In this document: in pieces, positions 1 to 10,650 of the stretch
Position numbering within the stretch: position 1 is the first letter of the stretch
How the letters are laid out: every line of letters begins with the position of its first letter
Assembly (NCBI RefSeq): GCF_033118175.1
Contig: NC_083701.1
Coordinates: 15,457,501-15,521,500 of the forward strand
Direction: 5' to 3'
From: Dama dama
Taxonomy: Eukaryota; Chordata; Mammalia; Artiodactyla; Cervidae
Length of the DNA stretch: 64,000 bases
Notes under the pieces: model-generated
The model's input: the letters and a program-made list of their open reading frames with translations, nothing else
The model's database searches: none
Told to the model about the DNA's origin: nothing
Made by a program: the position numbers and the translations under genes

Positions 1-2840
1 GCAGGTGTTTAAAGCTACACATTTCTATTGCTTTAGCTGCACTCGATTTATTTTGATATGTTAGACTTTCATTTTATTTAGCTCAAAATACTTAAAAAAT
101 TCCCTTTGATATCTCTTTGACTACAGGTTATTTAGAAGTATTTAGTTTCCAAATATTTAGAAATACTCTAGATATCTGTTATTGATTTCTAACTTAATTC
201 CATTGTGGTCAGAGAACATTGGATAACTTGAATCCTTCAAATTCCCTGAGACATGGTCTGTTTTAGTAAATACTGCATATGCACTTGAAAAGAATGTGTT
301 TTCTGCTCTTGTTTGGTGAAGTTGATGATAGTTTCCTATATCCTCACTGATTTTTGGAGCACTTGGCCATCAATTGTTGAAATCTCTAAGTATAATTGCA
401 AATTTGTCTATTTTCCCTGGCAGTTCTATCAACCTTTTGTTTCAATAATTTTAAAGCTTTGTTATTAGATGCATTAATGTATTTTATGTTCTCTTGATTA
501 AGTGAATTCCTTCACATTATAAAATGACTCTCTTTATCCCTGGTAACAGTCTTTGCTGTGAAATCTACTTTCTTTAATTAGTCATATCAGCTTTCTCTTT
601 AGTAGTGTCAGCATGTGCTTCCATTCTTTTACTTTTAGTCTGTGCCTTTATATTTAATGTGGCTTTCTCATAGGTCCATATAGTTGGAGTTTGCTTCTAC
701 ACAAAGTCTGATAATCCCTGTCTATTAACCGTGATACTTAGGCCACTTATATTTAATGAGAATTGACATGATTTAGTTCAAACTTACCATCTTACTATTT
801 GTTTTCTATTTGTCCCATCCACTGTTTATTCCTTTTTTCCTTTTTTTGGTGGGGAGGGCAGTGGTGCTAGTAACTTTTAAATTAATTGAATATTCCTCAT
901 GATTCCACTTTATCTTCTTTGTTGGCTTATTAGCTATAATCCTTTGTTGCGGCATTTTATTGACTGTTTTGGATTACAGTACATATCTTTAACTTATCAC
1001 AGTCCACCTTCAAGTGATATTATTATACTGTTATATTATCCTATGTATAATGTAAGAGAATTAAAACAATATACTTCCATTTTCCCCTGCCTGGACTTTG
1101 TGCTATTATCATATATTTTACTTCTACAGCCGACATAAACATTGTTATTATTCCCGCTTTTAAAAGTTAACAATTAAAGAGGCCAAAATAATAAGGAAAA
1201 ATATTGACATATACCTATATAGTTATCTTTTGTGGTGCTCTTCATTTTTTTGTGTGGAACCAGTTTTATATCTGGCATCATTTACTTTTCTCTTGAAGGA
1301 CTTCCTTTAATATTTCTTGTAATGCAGGTTTGCTGATGAATTCTTTCACACTTTGTGTGTCTGAAAAAGTCTTCATCTCATCACTTTTTAAAGATATTTT
1401 AAGAATTTTTGATTGATAGTTTTGTTCCTTGCAGCACTTTAAATATTTTGTTCTACTCTTTTCTAGCCTGTATTTTTCTTTTTTAAAATGAGAAATGTGC
1501 TGTTATCTTTATATTTGTCATTTTGTATGTAATGCATCTTTTCCCCCTCTGGTTGCTTTTAAGATTTTTCTCTTTATTACTTGTTTTAAGCAGTTTGATT
1601 ATAATATGCTTTGGTGTAGTTTCTTTCATGTGTTCTTGTGCTTGGGGTTTGCCGAATTTGGATCTATGAGTTTAAAGTTTTCAACAAATTTGGAAAATTT
1701 CAGCCATTATCTCTTAAAATATTTTTTTCAGTCTTCCTATCTCTCTCTTCTCCTTTGGGAACCTCAATGATACATATATGTGATTCCTTGAAATTCCATA
1801 GTTCATTGGTGCCCTTTTCATTTTTTTAAAGTCCTTTTTTATGTGTGTGCATGTTCGATTTTGGATAGTTTTTACGGCTGTCATCCAGTTCATTAGTCAT
1901 TTTTCCTGCAATGTCTGTGTTGTTATTAATCCTATGCAGTGATTTTGTTTTTCCTTTTTTAAAAAACTCAGCCATTGTAGGTTTCATTTCTAGAAGTTTA
2001 ACCTGTGTCTTTAAAAAGATATGAAACGATCTATCTCCTTACTTAATACGGGCAATCTTTCTACTAGCTCTCTGAACATACGAAATGCAGTCATAACAAT
2101 TATAACATCCTTGCCTACCTATTTTTATATCCATGCCATTTCTGGGTCAGTTTCAATGAGTTTTCTTCCCCTCATTATGGCTGTATTGTTTTGCTTTTAT
2201 GCTAACCTGGTAATTTTTGACTGGATGCCAGGCATGGTGGAGTGATGTTTATTTCTGTCTTCTCATAAACATTCTTGAGTTTTGTTCCGGGATGCAGTTA
2301 AATTAATTGGAAATAGTTTGGTCCTTTTGGGCCTTGTTTTTAAGGTTTGTTCAGGCTCAGGGCTGTGTATAATCTATGGTTAATTTTACTCTACTACTGA
2401 GGTGAGACTTTAACTAATATCCCTGAATTATGAAGTTTTGTTGTTTCTGCTGAGAACAGACATTATCCCCATCCTTCCACAGAGTTCCAGGCACTGTTTT
2501 CTCTAATCCTTTAGATAGTTCTTTCTCTGACCTTGGGTCATTCAGTCATATGCATGCACTCCTCTGTACTCAACTCATACACAAGGGAGAGAGCTCCTCA
2601 GTGCTCCAGATTTGTGTCTTCGTGCAGCTTTCTACTCTAGACTATCTTGGCTTCCTTGGACTTTTACCTACACCTCCTTCAACTAGGGAGACAACAGGAA
2701 TCTGCCTGTGTTCTGTTCGCTGTACTCTGGCCTGGAGACTCTCTCCAAGCAGTAATCTGGAGCAACTGGGGGCTCATTTTCTTTTCTTATCTTCAAAGAT
2801 CATTGCTTTCTGATGCATGATATCCAACATCCTGGGAGAT
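1..2840 (-). mobile_element. Old L1 LINE, 5' half, antisense, cut by window edge
   Basis: Read on the minus strand this is the 5' part of an old mammalian L1 (L1M grade). From about 2840 down to 1230 it resembles the 5' region of L1M elements; from about 830 down to 180 it resembles the part of ORF2 that encodes the N-terminal endonuclease. Landmarks on the plus strand are ttccattgtggtcagagaac near 200, cacttgaaaagaatgtgttt near 282 and gcttttaagatttttctc near 1553. All are standard antisense L1 phrases. The frames are full of stops, so it is long dead. The 3' part lies left of the window. The exact subfamily is not assigned. Confidence 0.8.
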
Positions 2841-2985
2841 ATTGTTTCATGTATTTTATTCATTTTTTTTTCTTTTTTAAAGTTTCAGGTGGAGGTAAAT
2901 GTGGTTTGTGTTACCTAATGTTAATCAGTAGCTAAAGTCTCCTACTTTTTGACTGATATAATAAATGTGGCAATATACCTCACTG

Positions 2986-3845
2986 CATATACACCTTTGA
3001 TTTTGTGTATGGATCTATTTGTCAAATAAATTATGTAAGGTGTCTTTGTCAGATTAAACAGTAAATGCATTTTAAGTGCAAATGATTTTGCCAATTGCCC
3101 TCCAAAAAACTTTTACAATCAACGTCCTACTAACAGTTTTTGAGTATGCCTACTTTCCCATATCCTAAAGGAGATCAGTCCTGGGTATTCATTGGAAGGA
3201 CTGATGCTGAAACTGAAACTCCAATACTTTGGCAACCTGATGCGAAGAGTTGACTCATTGAAAAAGACCCTGATGCTGGGAGGGATTGGGGGCAGGAAGA
3301 GAAGGGGATGACAGAGGATGAGATGGCTGGATGGCATCACCGACTTGATGCACTTGAGTTTAAGTAAACTCTGGGAGTTGGTGATGGAGAGGGAGACCTG
3401 GCGTGCTGCGATTCATGGGGTTGCAAAGAGTCGGACACGACCGAGAGACTGAACTGAACCGAACTGAACTTTCCCATATGCTCTGAACGCTGAGTATTAT
3501 CAAATGTGTTCATCTTTATGACTTTAATAGGTAAAAAAGTTAGTTTATTTTCATTTCTTTCACAAGGTTAAACATCTTCTTACATGCTCACTAGTGACCA
3601 GTACTGCTTTTTCTCTGGAACTATTTATGCCCTTTGAATTTTTAGAAAATTGATTTTTCATTTTCCTATTGATTTGTAAGAAACTGTGCAGGAAATTAAC
3701 CCTCTATCATATGAATTTCAGTTTTTCCCTTTGGTCAGTTGATGGTTTCTCATTGACTTTCCTCGGGTCTTTTTTTTTGCCATGAGTAATTTTTAATTAA
3801 AAAAAAAAATGTAGTCCAAGTTATCAATCTTTTTCTGTATATATC
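2986..3845 (-). mobile_element. Old L1 ORF2 3' region, antisense, split by BovB
   Basis: Antisense remnant of the C-terminal ORF2 region of an old L1 or HAL1-like element. The plus strand shows the usual string of antisense L1 phrases: gccaattgccctccaaaaaac near 3091, ctgagtattatcaa near 3490, tattgatttgtaag near 3667, and tgtagtccaagttatcaatc near 3811. The two halves (about 2986-3163 and 3480-3845) are collinear and are interrupted by the BovB 3' end. It is heavily diverged with no open frame. It is separate from the larger L1 on its left, because this text belongs 3' of that text in an intact element. Confidence 0.7.
3164..3467 (+). mobile_element. BovB LINE 3' end with 12-bp TSD
   Basis: This is the last ~300 bp of a BovB (RTE-clade) LINE in sense orientation, from the part of the ORF that reads SLEG...YFGNLMRR to the tail gactgaactgaaccgaactg. 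It is flanked by a perfect 12-bp direct repeat, actttcccatat, at 3152-3163 and 3468-3479. That marks a genuine 5'-truncated insertion. It sits inside the antisense L1 remnant, so it is younger than that L1. The fragment is too short to code for anything. Confidence 0.92.
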
Positions 3846-4974
3846 AATCTTTTTCTAGACGTCTCATAGCTCCTGGATATATGTACATGTACACGTGTAC
3901 ATGTTCTGTTCTCCTAGTGTACATGTACATGTGTACACATGTACACAATAGTGTACACAATAGTAACAGGAGTTTATATCTTAAACTCATAATTAAGTGA
4001 GACAGTTTACTTGGGTTTTTTTTTTTTTGATAAACTGAAATTAGGTAACAGGCTGCTATATTGAATTCATGTTTTTTATGCTGATCAAGATCTTTGTTGG
4101 GCAACCATCTTTGATTAATAAAACACAGAAGATACAGATTATTACTTGTAAACACAGTTTGGCAAACAAGAATTTCAAAGCATAGAGGAGAATAGTGGTA
4201 TAATAGAGGGATCTTTAGGGGAATCACTGACTTTAAATCACAGTATTATTTTCCCCAAGATGGACTCATCTTTAGAGTTTGCTGGGAAGATTGAGCGATG
4301 ATATGAAACCAAAAGTGATGATTATTTTAAGACATGTTGGTTGGTTATAAGACAGTTCCTAAATTCTGGAGCCTCCCCTAAAAACTCCAGCAACTTCTCC
4401 CCTGCCCCGCCTCTCACTGACCAATGTAATTACTGCTGGGGTCATAAACATACTTAGAAAAGACTTTGTACCTTGTCACACTTTCTTTATAAAATTGCCT
4501 AACTGTAAGTTTTCTATAAGTTCTATTTTCTCAACCAGGCAGTCAGCCACTTGAAAGCAGAGCCTTGGCAGTACGCTTCCCCAATACTGAGCTTAGATAT
4601 CTATAGCTGAGTTGTACTGAGCTTAAAACATGCGCTGCTGAAGGTAGTAAAACTGTATAGAATCCACCAAACTAGGAGAACAGAATCCAAGAAGAAAGTA
4701 CGCTATTTATTTGCCTAGGGATGACACTTGTCATCATTAGGCATTTGACAAAAATGAGACTACTGTCCAACAAAGGAAAATAAATGCGTGAGGCCTGACA
4801 GGAAGACCCCTCCAAGGAGGACATACAATTGCTAAAACGGTCAAGTTCTCTCTTAGCATAGCTGGAGTGAATAAATTACCAAGGAACTGAAAAACTGCAT
4901 ACCATCATATTTTCTTAGGGGAAAGGAACTAACTTTCGGTGAGGGTCTATGCTATATGATGGAGAAGGAAGAGG
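3846..4974. other. Unassigned non-coding stretch
   Basis: No gene or confidently recognised repeat. It includes the alternating purine-pyrimidine palindromes at 3880-3964 (listed separately) and a T-run near 4017-4029. No frame shows similarity to a known protein. Confidence 0.5.
3880..3964. repeat. Two perfect palindromes plus a 12-bp tandem pair
   Basis: Alternating purine-pyrimidine DNA. A 20-bp perfect palindrome lies at 3885-3904 (acatgtacacgtgtacatgt). A 22-bp perfect palindrome lies at 3924-3945, centred on gtac. Directly after it gtacacaatagt occurs twice in tandem (3941-3952 and 3953-3964). Such sequence is compatible with cruciform or Z-DNA formation; no function is implied. Confidence 0.85.
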
Positions 4975-5195
4975 ATAGCTAACATTTAATGCTTATCATG
5001 TACCCAGCACTGTCCTAATAAACACTTTCCATGAATTAGCTTACTGAATCCTCTTAAGTCCATGAAGAGGATACTACTATTCCCATTGCACAGGAGAGAA
5101 AACCAAGGTTCAAGGACATGCACAATTACTTGGGTGATATAAGAAGGCAGGTCTACCTGACTTCAAGTCCAGCCCTTGACTATGCTATAGACTAT
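4975..5195 (-). mobile_element. MIR SINE, antisense
   Basis: The order of antisense MIR phrases is preserved: a 'cagcactgtcctaat' segment, then gaatcctcttaa, attcccattgcacaggagagaaaaccaaggttc, and the diverged acttgggtgatataagaaggcaggtct part. Divergence is high, as expected for a mammal-wide element. Confidence 0.7.
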
Positions 5196-5494
5196 CCACC
5201 TCATGTCATCCTCAAGAGCAACCTCAATAGAAGCTTCCCACATTGCTGATGTGGAAACTGGAGTGTTGAGGTAACCACCTACTGGCCTTCTGGGTCTTTC
5301 TGACTCTAAAGCTTAAATATTCCTCATTTGCTGTGTGGAGTCTTCTGTCCCCTGCTTCTCCACCTGCTTGTCCCAGTCCCTCTATCCCTGAACTCTCTTT
5401 CCATCTGCTCCCGACACACACACTAAAAGGAAAAAGCAAAAAGGTTTTAGTCACACTAGAATAGTCAATGATGAAGGAACATGCTCTCCATGGT
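5196..5494. other. Unassigned stretch
   Basis: Nothing recognisable. The short frames on either strand have no similarity that I recognise and no exon-like context. Confidence 0.4.
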
Positions 5495-5795
5495 CATCTG
5501 TCCATGTCTGCCTTGGCTCATGTTATTTTCTGTGCCTACTTATAATATATCTCCTTCCTTTAAACCCATCCAGGTGAGTTACTTGCTCCTTTAAGGCCCT
5601 CCTTGATTTTCACCTCCCTTCCTGAATCAGTTGTTCTGACTCTGCCCTTACATAGTACTTTCCTTACAACTCTGCTCCTATAGTCCTTCCTCACACTCTG
5701 ACCATTTCCCCATCTAGACCTCATCTAGCATCTTATTTAACTGTGGTATCATCAATGGCTGGCACAGTGCTCAGGCATGGTGCACAATGAAGGAA
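5495..5795 (+). mobile_element. L2 LINE 3' region, sense (diverged)
   Basis: The pyrimidine-rich text with ctccttgattttcacctcccttcctgaatc, a 'ctcatctagcatcttattta' segment and then ggctggcacagtgctcaggcatggtgc follows the order of the L2 3' end. Boundaries are approximate. Confidence 0.5.
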
Positions 5796-6239
5796 CCCAA
5801 TAGCTTGAGAGCCCACAGGTCCCTATATAGCACTTGCTATTGAAAAGAAAGCAACTGCCAGGTCCGCAACCCCACTTCCAAAGTTGTACAATCACCACCT
5901 GGACAGACAACCTACCTGGGCTTGGTTATTTTCAGGGAGGATTGAGTGTCTAAGGCTCCTTGAAAGGAAACTGTAAGCCTCAAAAAGCACGTTACTGATA
6001 TATGGGATCTGTATGAGCTTTTAATGGCACAGAAGAGTTGGCCTGATGCTCTGACATCCACTCAGGCATTAAGACTTTGCTCCTAGTTGCTAAATTATTT
6101 TGAACAAATCATCTCCTACACCCATCCAACTCAAATCTCTGTATGTTTGCTACCCTATTCAATTACCAGTCTTTGAAGACCTCATGCCTTTGACTACCAC
6201 AAGGCAATCTTAGTCACTTTCCACTATACTAAATAACTG
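5796..6239. other. Unassigned stretch
   Basis: No gene or repeat recognised between the L2 remnant and the BovB copy. Confidence 0.4.
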
Positions 6240-7737
6240 GAAATGCTCTATAGTAAGTGGGTCTTAGGAAGCATCATTATGAACAAAGTTAGCAGAGGTG
6301 ATGGAATTCCAGTTGAGCTATTTCAAATCCTAAAAGATGATGCTGTGAAAGTGCTGCACTCAATATGCCAGCAAATTTGGAAAACTCAGCAGTGGCCACA
6401 GGACTGGAAAAGGTCAGCTTTCTTTCCAATTACAAAGAAAGGCAATGCCAAAGAATGCTCAGACTACCAACAATTGCACTCATCTCACATGCTAGTAATG
6501 CTCAAAATTCTCCAAGCCAGACTTTAACAGTACCTGAACTGTGAACTTCCAGATGTTCAAGCTGGATTTAGAAAAGCCAGAGGAACCAGAGATCAAATTG
6601 CCAACATCCGTTGGATCACTGAAAAAGCAAGAGAGTTCCTGAAAAACATCTACTTCTGTTTATTGACTATGCCAAAGCCTTTGACTGTGTGAATCACAAC
6701 AAACTGGGGAATATTCTTAAAGAGATGGGAATACCAGACCACCTAATCTGCCTCCTGAGAAATCTGTATTCAGGTCAAGAAGCAACAGTTAGAACTGGAC
6801 ATGGAACAACAGATTGGTTACAAATCGGAAAAGGAGTACATCAAGGCTGTATATTGTCACCCTGCTTAACTTATATGCAGAGTACATCATGAGAAATGCT
6901 GGACTGGATGAAGCACAAGCTGGAATCAAGATTGCTGGGAGAAATATCAATAACATCAGACATGCAGATGACACCACCCTTACGGCACAAAGCGAAGAGG
7001 AACTAAAAAGCCTCTTGATGAAAGTGAAAGAGGAGAGTGAAAAAGTTGGCTTAAAGCTCAACATTCAGAAAACTAAGATCATGGCATCTGGTCCCATCAC
7101 TTCATGGCAAATAGATGGGGTAACAGTGGAAACAGTCACAGACTTTATTTTGGGGGGTTCCAAAATCACTGCAGATGGTGACTGCAGCCATGAAATTAAA
7201 AGAAGTTTGCTCCTTGGAAGAAAAGTTATGACCAACCTAGACAGCTTATTAAACAGCAGAGACATTACTTTGCCAACAAAAGTCCATCTAATCAAAGCTA
7301 TGGTTTTTCCAATAATCATGTATGCATGTGAGAGTTAAGACTTTAAAGAAAGCTGAGCGCTGAAGAATTAATGCTTTTAAACTGTGGTGTTGGAGAAGAC
7401 TCTTGAGAGTCCCTTGGACGGCAAGGAGATCCAACCAGTTCATCCTAAAGGATATCAGTCCTGAATATTCATTGGAAGGACTGATGTTGAAGCTGAAACT
7501 CCAATATTTTGGCCACCTGATATGAAGAACTGACTTATTTGAAAAGACCCTGCTGCTGGGAAAGACAGAAGGCGGGAGGAGAAAGGGATGACAGAGGATG
7601 AGATGGTTGGATGGCATCACCGACTCAATGGACATGAGTCTGAGTAAACTCTGGGAGTTGGTGATGGACAGGGACGCCTGGCGTGCTGCAGTCCATGGGG
7701 TCGCAAAGAGTTGGACACGACTGAGCAACTGAACTGA
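6240..7737 (+). mobile_element. BovB (RTE) LINE, 5'-truncated, 1.5 kb
   Basis: This is the longest BovB piece in the window. It starts inside the reverse transcriptase region (LGSIIMNKVSRGDGIPVELF) and runs through the C-terminal part to the characteristic 3' end gactgagcaactgaactga. A full BovB is about 3.2 kb, so the endonuclease half is missing. BovB moves by target-primed reverse transcription and is thought to have entered ruminants horizontally. I could not find a convincing TSD. The copy is dead (see the coding remnant). Confidence 0.93.
6270..7338 (+). pseudogene. BovB reverse transcriptase remnant, frameshifted
   Basis: Remnant of the RTE-type reverse transcriptase, which in a live element copies its RNA into DNA at the nicked target. 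The protein reading is spread over three frames. The first block (GDGIPVELFQILKDDAVKVL) is in frame until a stop at 6525-6527. The second (NHNKLGNILKEMGIPDHLIC ... IGKGVHQGCILSPC) lies at about 6689-6870. The third (LLNLYAEYIMRNAGLDEAQA ... MVFPIIMYACES) runs from about 6850 to a stop at 7336-7338. At least two frameshifts and two stops separate these blocks. The catalytic motif that should read YADD reads HADD (codons at about 6961-6972), so a key position is changed. No function is expected. Confidence 0.9.
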
Positions 7738-8385
7738 AGTTGCTCACACAGGGCTACATGGGAGATCTCAGTAAGAAGAGTAAGAAAGCATCAGTCACTT
7801 TCTCCCACTATTTGGTTGTGGTAATTGCTGGTAAACTGTTGTTCCATCATTTTGGGTCCCTTGGATTTTTCATTTTGTCTTGGCAAAACCAGTATCTCTT
7901 ACCTGTTGAGGGAAGGAGAGTTAAGCTGTGGGGTTTTCCCTTTCTTTGTCATCAGACTTAGCTATGTCACACTTTGTCCATGAAGGACTGGGGGTACTAG
8001 GAAACTATCAGAACACGTGTAGCACGAATGCTGGGGTTAACGGCAGATGCAGAAGAGCAGTCATAAGGCAAAACTGATTTTGAGGATTAGTTTCAGTGTC
8101 CGTAGTTTATGTGAAAGTTGACAAAAAGAGAGGTGTAGCTGGCAAGTCATGAGGTCCTGCACTTTACAGCTAACAGTACAGCCTATTTGTTATCAAACAC
8201 AAACTGAGAAGTTGCAGTTGGTTCAGTCTTGGCATACAGGCCCTTACTATTTCTTCAAAGTCTTTTCGACATTCCATATTTAGACTTGGAATAATTCTGA
8301 AACACACGAGTGAGAAGCTTTCATAAAATGAACCCAACTGCTAATTCTTTTCACCCAGTAATGGACTTTTTCTTTTTTTCTTTTT
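7738..8385. other. Unassigned stretch
   Basis: Unique-looking sequence. I see no repeat family and no coding similarity. Confidence 0.4.
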
Positions 8386-8790
8386 AATCAGGGCTGCCCC
8401 TTCCTACCTTTCAGGTCTTACCCCACCCTTCCTGCCTTATGTTCCAACTACACCTGCCTCCTCGCTGTTTCTGGAACAAGTCATCCCAGCCCCAGGGCCC
8501 TTGAATATGCTTTTCTTCTCCTATGTACCTGCTGAGTTCTTTCTTCCCTGTGCTCTATCCCTGATGATTCCTTCTGCTTCAGCTCGAGTCACTTCCTCTG
8601 AGAGGCTTTCGCTCACCGCTCTTCTCAAAGAGGCCCCCCACTCTTTATCACATCCACCAGCTGTCTCCTACTTACCCCACCCCATCCTGTCATTGGGCAG
8701 AAAGCTCATTACATAGTCCCTGCACCTGAAATAGATCTCTTTCCTTTCATCCTGTCTAGTATACTTAATGTTACCCCAGTCACCACCCTT
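8386..8790 (+). mobile_element. L2 LINE 3' region, sense
   Basis: It shows the L2 order of phrases: ccttatgttccaactacacctgcctcctcgctgtttctgg, agggcccttgaatatgct, cacttcctctgagaggctttcgctcaccg, ccactctttatcacatccacc, then a decayed tail. These correspond to the L2 segment downstream of its ORF2 end. Diverged and non-coding. Confidence 0.7.
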
Positions 8791-10424
8791 GTTCTGATGG
8801 CACTATGGATGCAACATAGATCGATACTTCAGAAGGTTTTCTAACAATGCCTTAAAAAAGGTTTCTGTTAACTCTAAGTATATCAAGAAATTAAATTAAG
8901 AAATCACTTTCCAACCATCTGAAATTTTATTTTAATGTTTCTATTTCAGTTGAGCTCCTAAAATGTAATAAGTACATCATCGTTAGAAAGGCACAGAACA
9001 GAGACATTGAGGTTTATTAAATGTTTGAAAGACTTTATTATCTCTAAGATTTCCCTGATTCCATCTGCAACTCTCTAATTCTCTCATTTTCAAGAAAAAC
9101 AGTCATCTTGATTCTATTTCACCACTGAGATTCACACAAACTATTTCACATTTCTTAATTTCCAAGCAACACTTAAATTCTTCAGACTTCTTTCAAAACA
9201 GCTACAGGGAAATCCCTGATGATTTCAGCTGACAATTCCTTAATCAGGAAAAGACTTTAAATGCCAATCACCAGAAAAGTTACAATTTACAGGAAAGAAA
9301 GGGGAAATGCTGACATATTGCGCAACACAGCACGGATAAAGCATGGTTTATGAATTGAATGGCATACTCATGCTGACCGTTTTATAAAGAATTTCTGGTG
9401 ACATCATAAACTATGTTAGAGCAAATGAACTGTTTCTATTGTCCATGCTTCTGAGAGTCTAAGGTGAAAATAGGATTCCCTTCTTTGGAGATTTTTATGG
9501 GAAAAATGAGGTAACAATTTGTGTACCTTTTCCCTGCCCCTATACTTCTACAAAGATTCTGGGTTTTCAATGAAGCAAAAGACTGAGCTAAAGGGAATTC
9601 TTATTTGATGTCTAATTTCATCCAGAATGATGAGAGTGCTTTTCTTCTACATTTCTTTTACTTGGTAGAGGAAAGGCATAATCTGCTTCTGCCTCTAGCT
9701 CTGGGTGTTCAGATCCAAGTTCTCCGCAAGGGTCAAGTGCTACAGTAGGGTCCCCAGGACAAAATCCTCCCCCAAGTTACAAAAAGAAGATAGTCTGAAG
9801 GTAGTAACTACCAGGATGTAACTGTGACCCCCCAATTAATCTGGTAATAAAATAAATTAGGTTTCAGTTGTAGTGATTATGTAACATCTTAGAGATGAGA
9901 TCACCATGACCAGTGGGTTTTCCCCCTTGGAGTCTATATAAATTCATCAATAAACTATACTCTTTATTAACACTTTATTTTAAGTGATTACAAACACAAG
10001 GCATTTCATAAACATATTTTGTCATTTGTTACATTGTAATTCAGCAGTATGATGCAAAAATTATAATCTTCAGTAAATGAACAGGAAGTAAACAAACATA
10101 AAAGAAGAAAACCTCCAGAAGGCTAAAATAATAGATCAGTGACTCAGTCCCAGACTCAGCCTAAACCTCCATTCAGATGGGGTCTTAAGTGTTTACTCAT
10201 TAGAACGATATCAGCAGAGAGTGAAAAATGACCAGACAATGAACAAGACACTGGTAAGTATACGTAAGACTAAGAAAAGGGGCAGTAGAGCAACTGAGGA
10301 TTTAAATGTAATTATGGAAAACTTAGAAGTAAATGATGATATTGGCCTTTATTCTGAAAACCATTACTGAATATCCAAAATAACAATGATTACAAATTTC
10401 TGTTTAACTGAGTAGCGATGACCA
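8791..10424. other. Unassigned 1.6-kb stretch
   Basis: A/T-rich sequence without a recognised repeat or gene. Short frames are uninformative. It may contain conserved non-coding DNA, which only cross-species alignment could show. Confidence 0.4.
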
Positions 10425-10650
10425 TCACTTCTTGGCCACTCATAGGCTAGGTACTGCTCCAAGAATTCTCCACACATTATCTCTTTTTAATCCCCATGAC
10501 ATTTCCATAATGTTCCAATTCCCATTTTAGGGATAAAAAAAATTGAGGAGCAAAAAGGTTAAATAACTTGCTTCAAATCTCACAGTGGAAGCCTGGGAAT
10601 GGAACTCACTTCTGACTCCAAACTGAGTTATTAACCAATGATGTATCTTC
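10425..10650 (-). mobile_element. MIR SINE, antisense
   Basis: Antisense MIR order: ctaggtactgctccaag, cacattatctctttttaatcc, ccattttagggat, gaggagcaaaaaggttaaataacttgc, then tctcacagtggaagcctgggaatggaactc. This covers nearly the full core and both arms. Confidence 0.82.

Noticed and set aside
7288..7728. Minus-strand frame of about 146 codons
   Set aside because: Antisense of the BovB 3' region; the same shadow recurs at every BovB 3' end (3.2, 41.7 and 50.7 kb).
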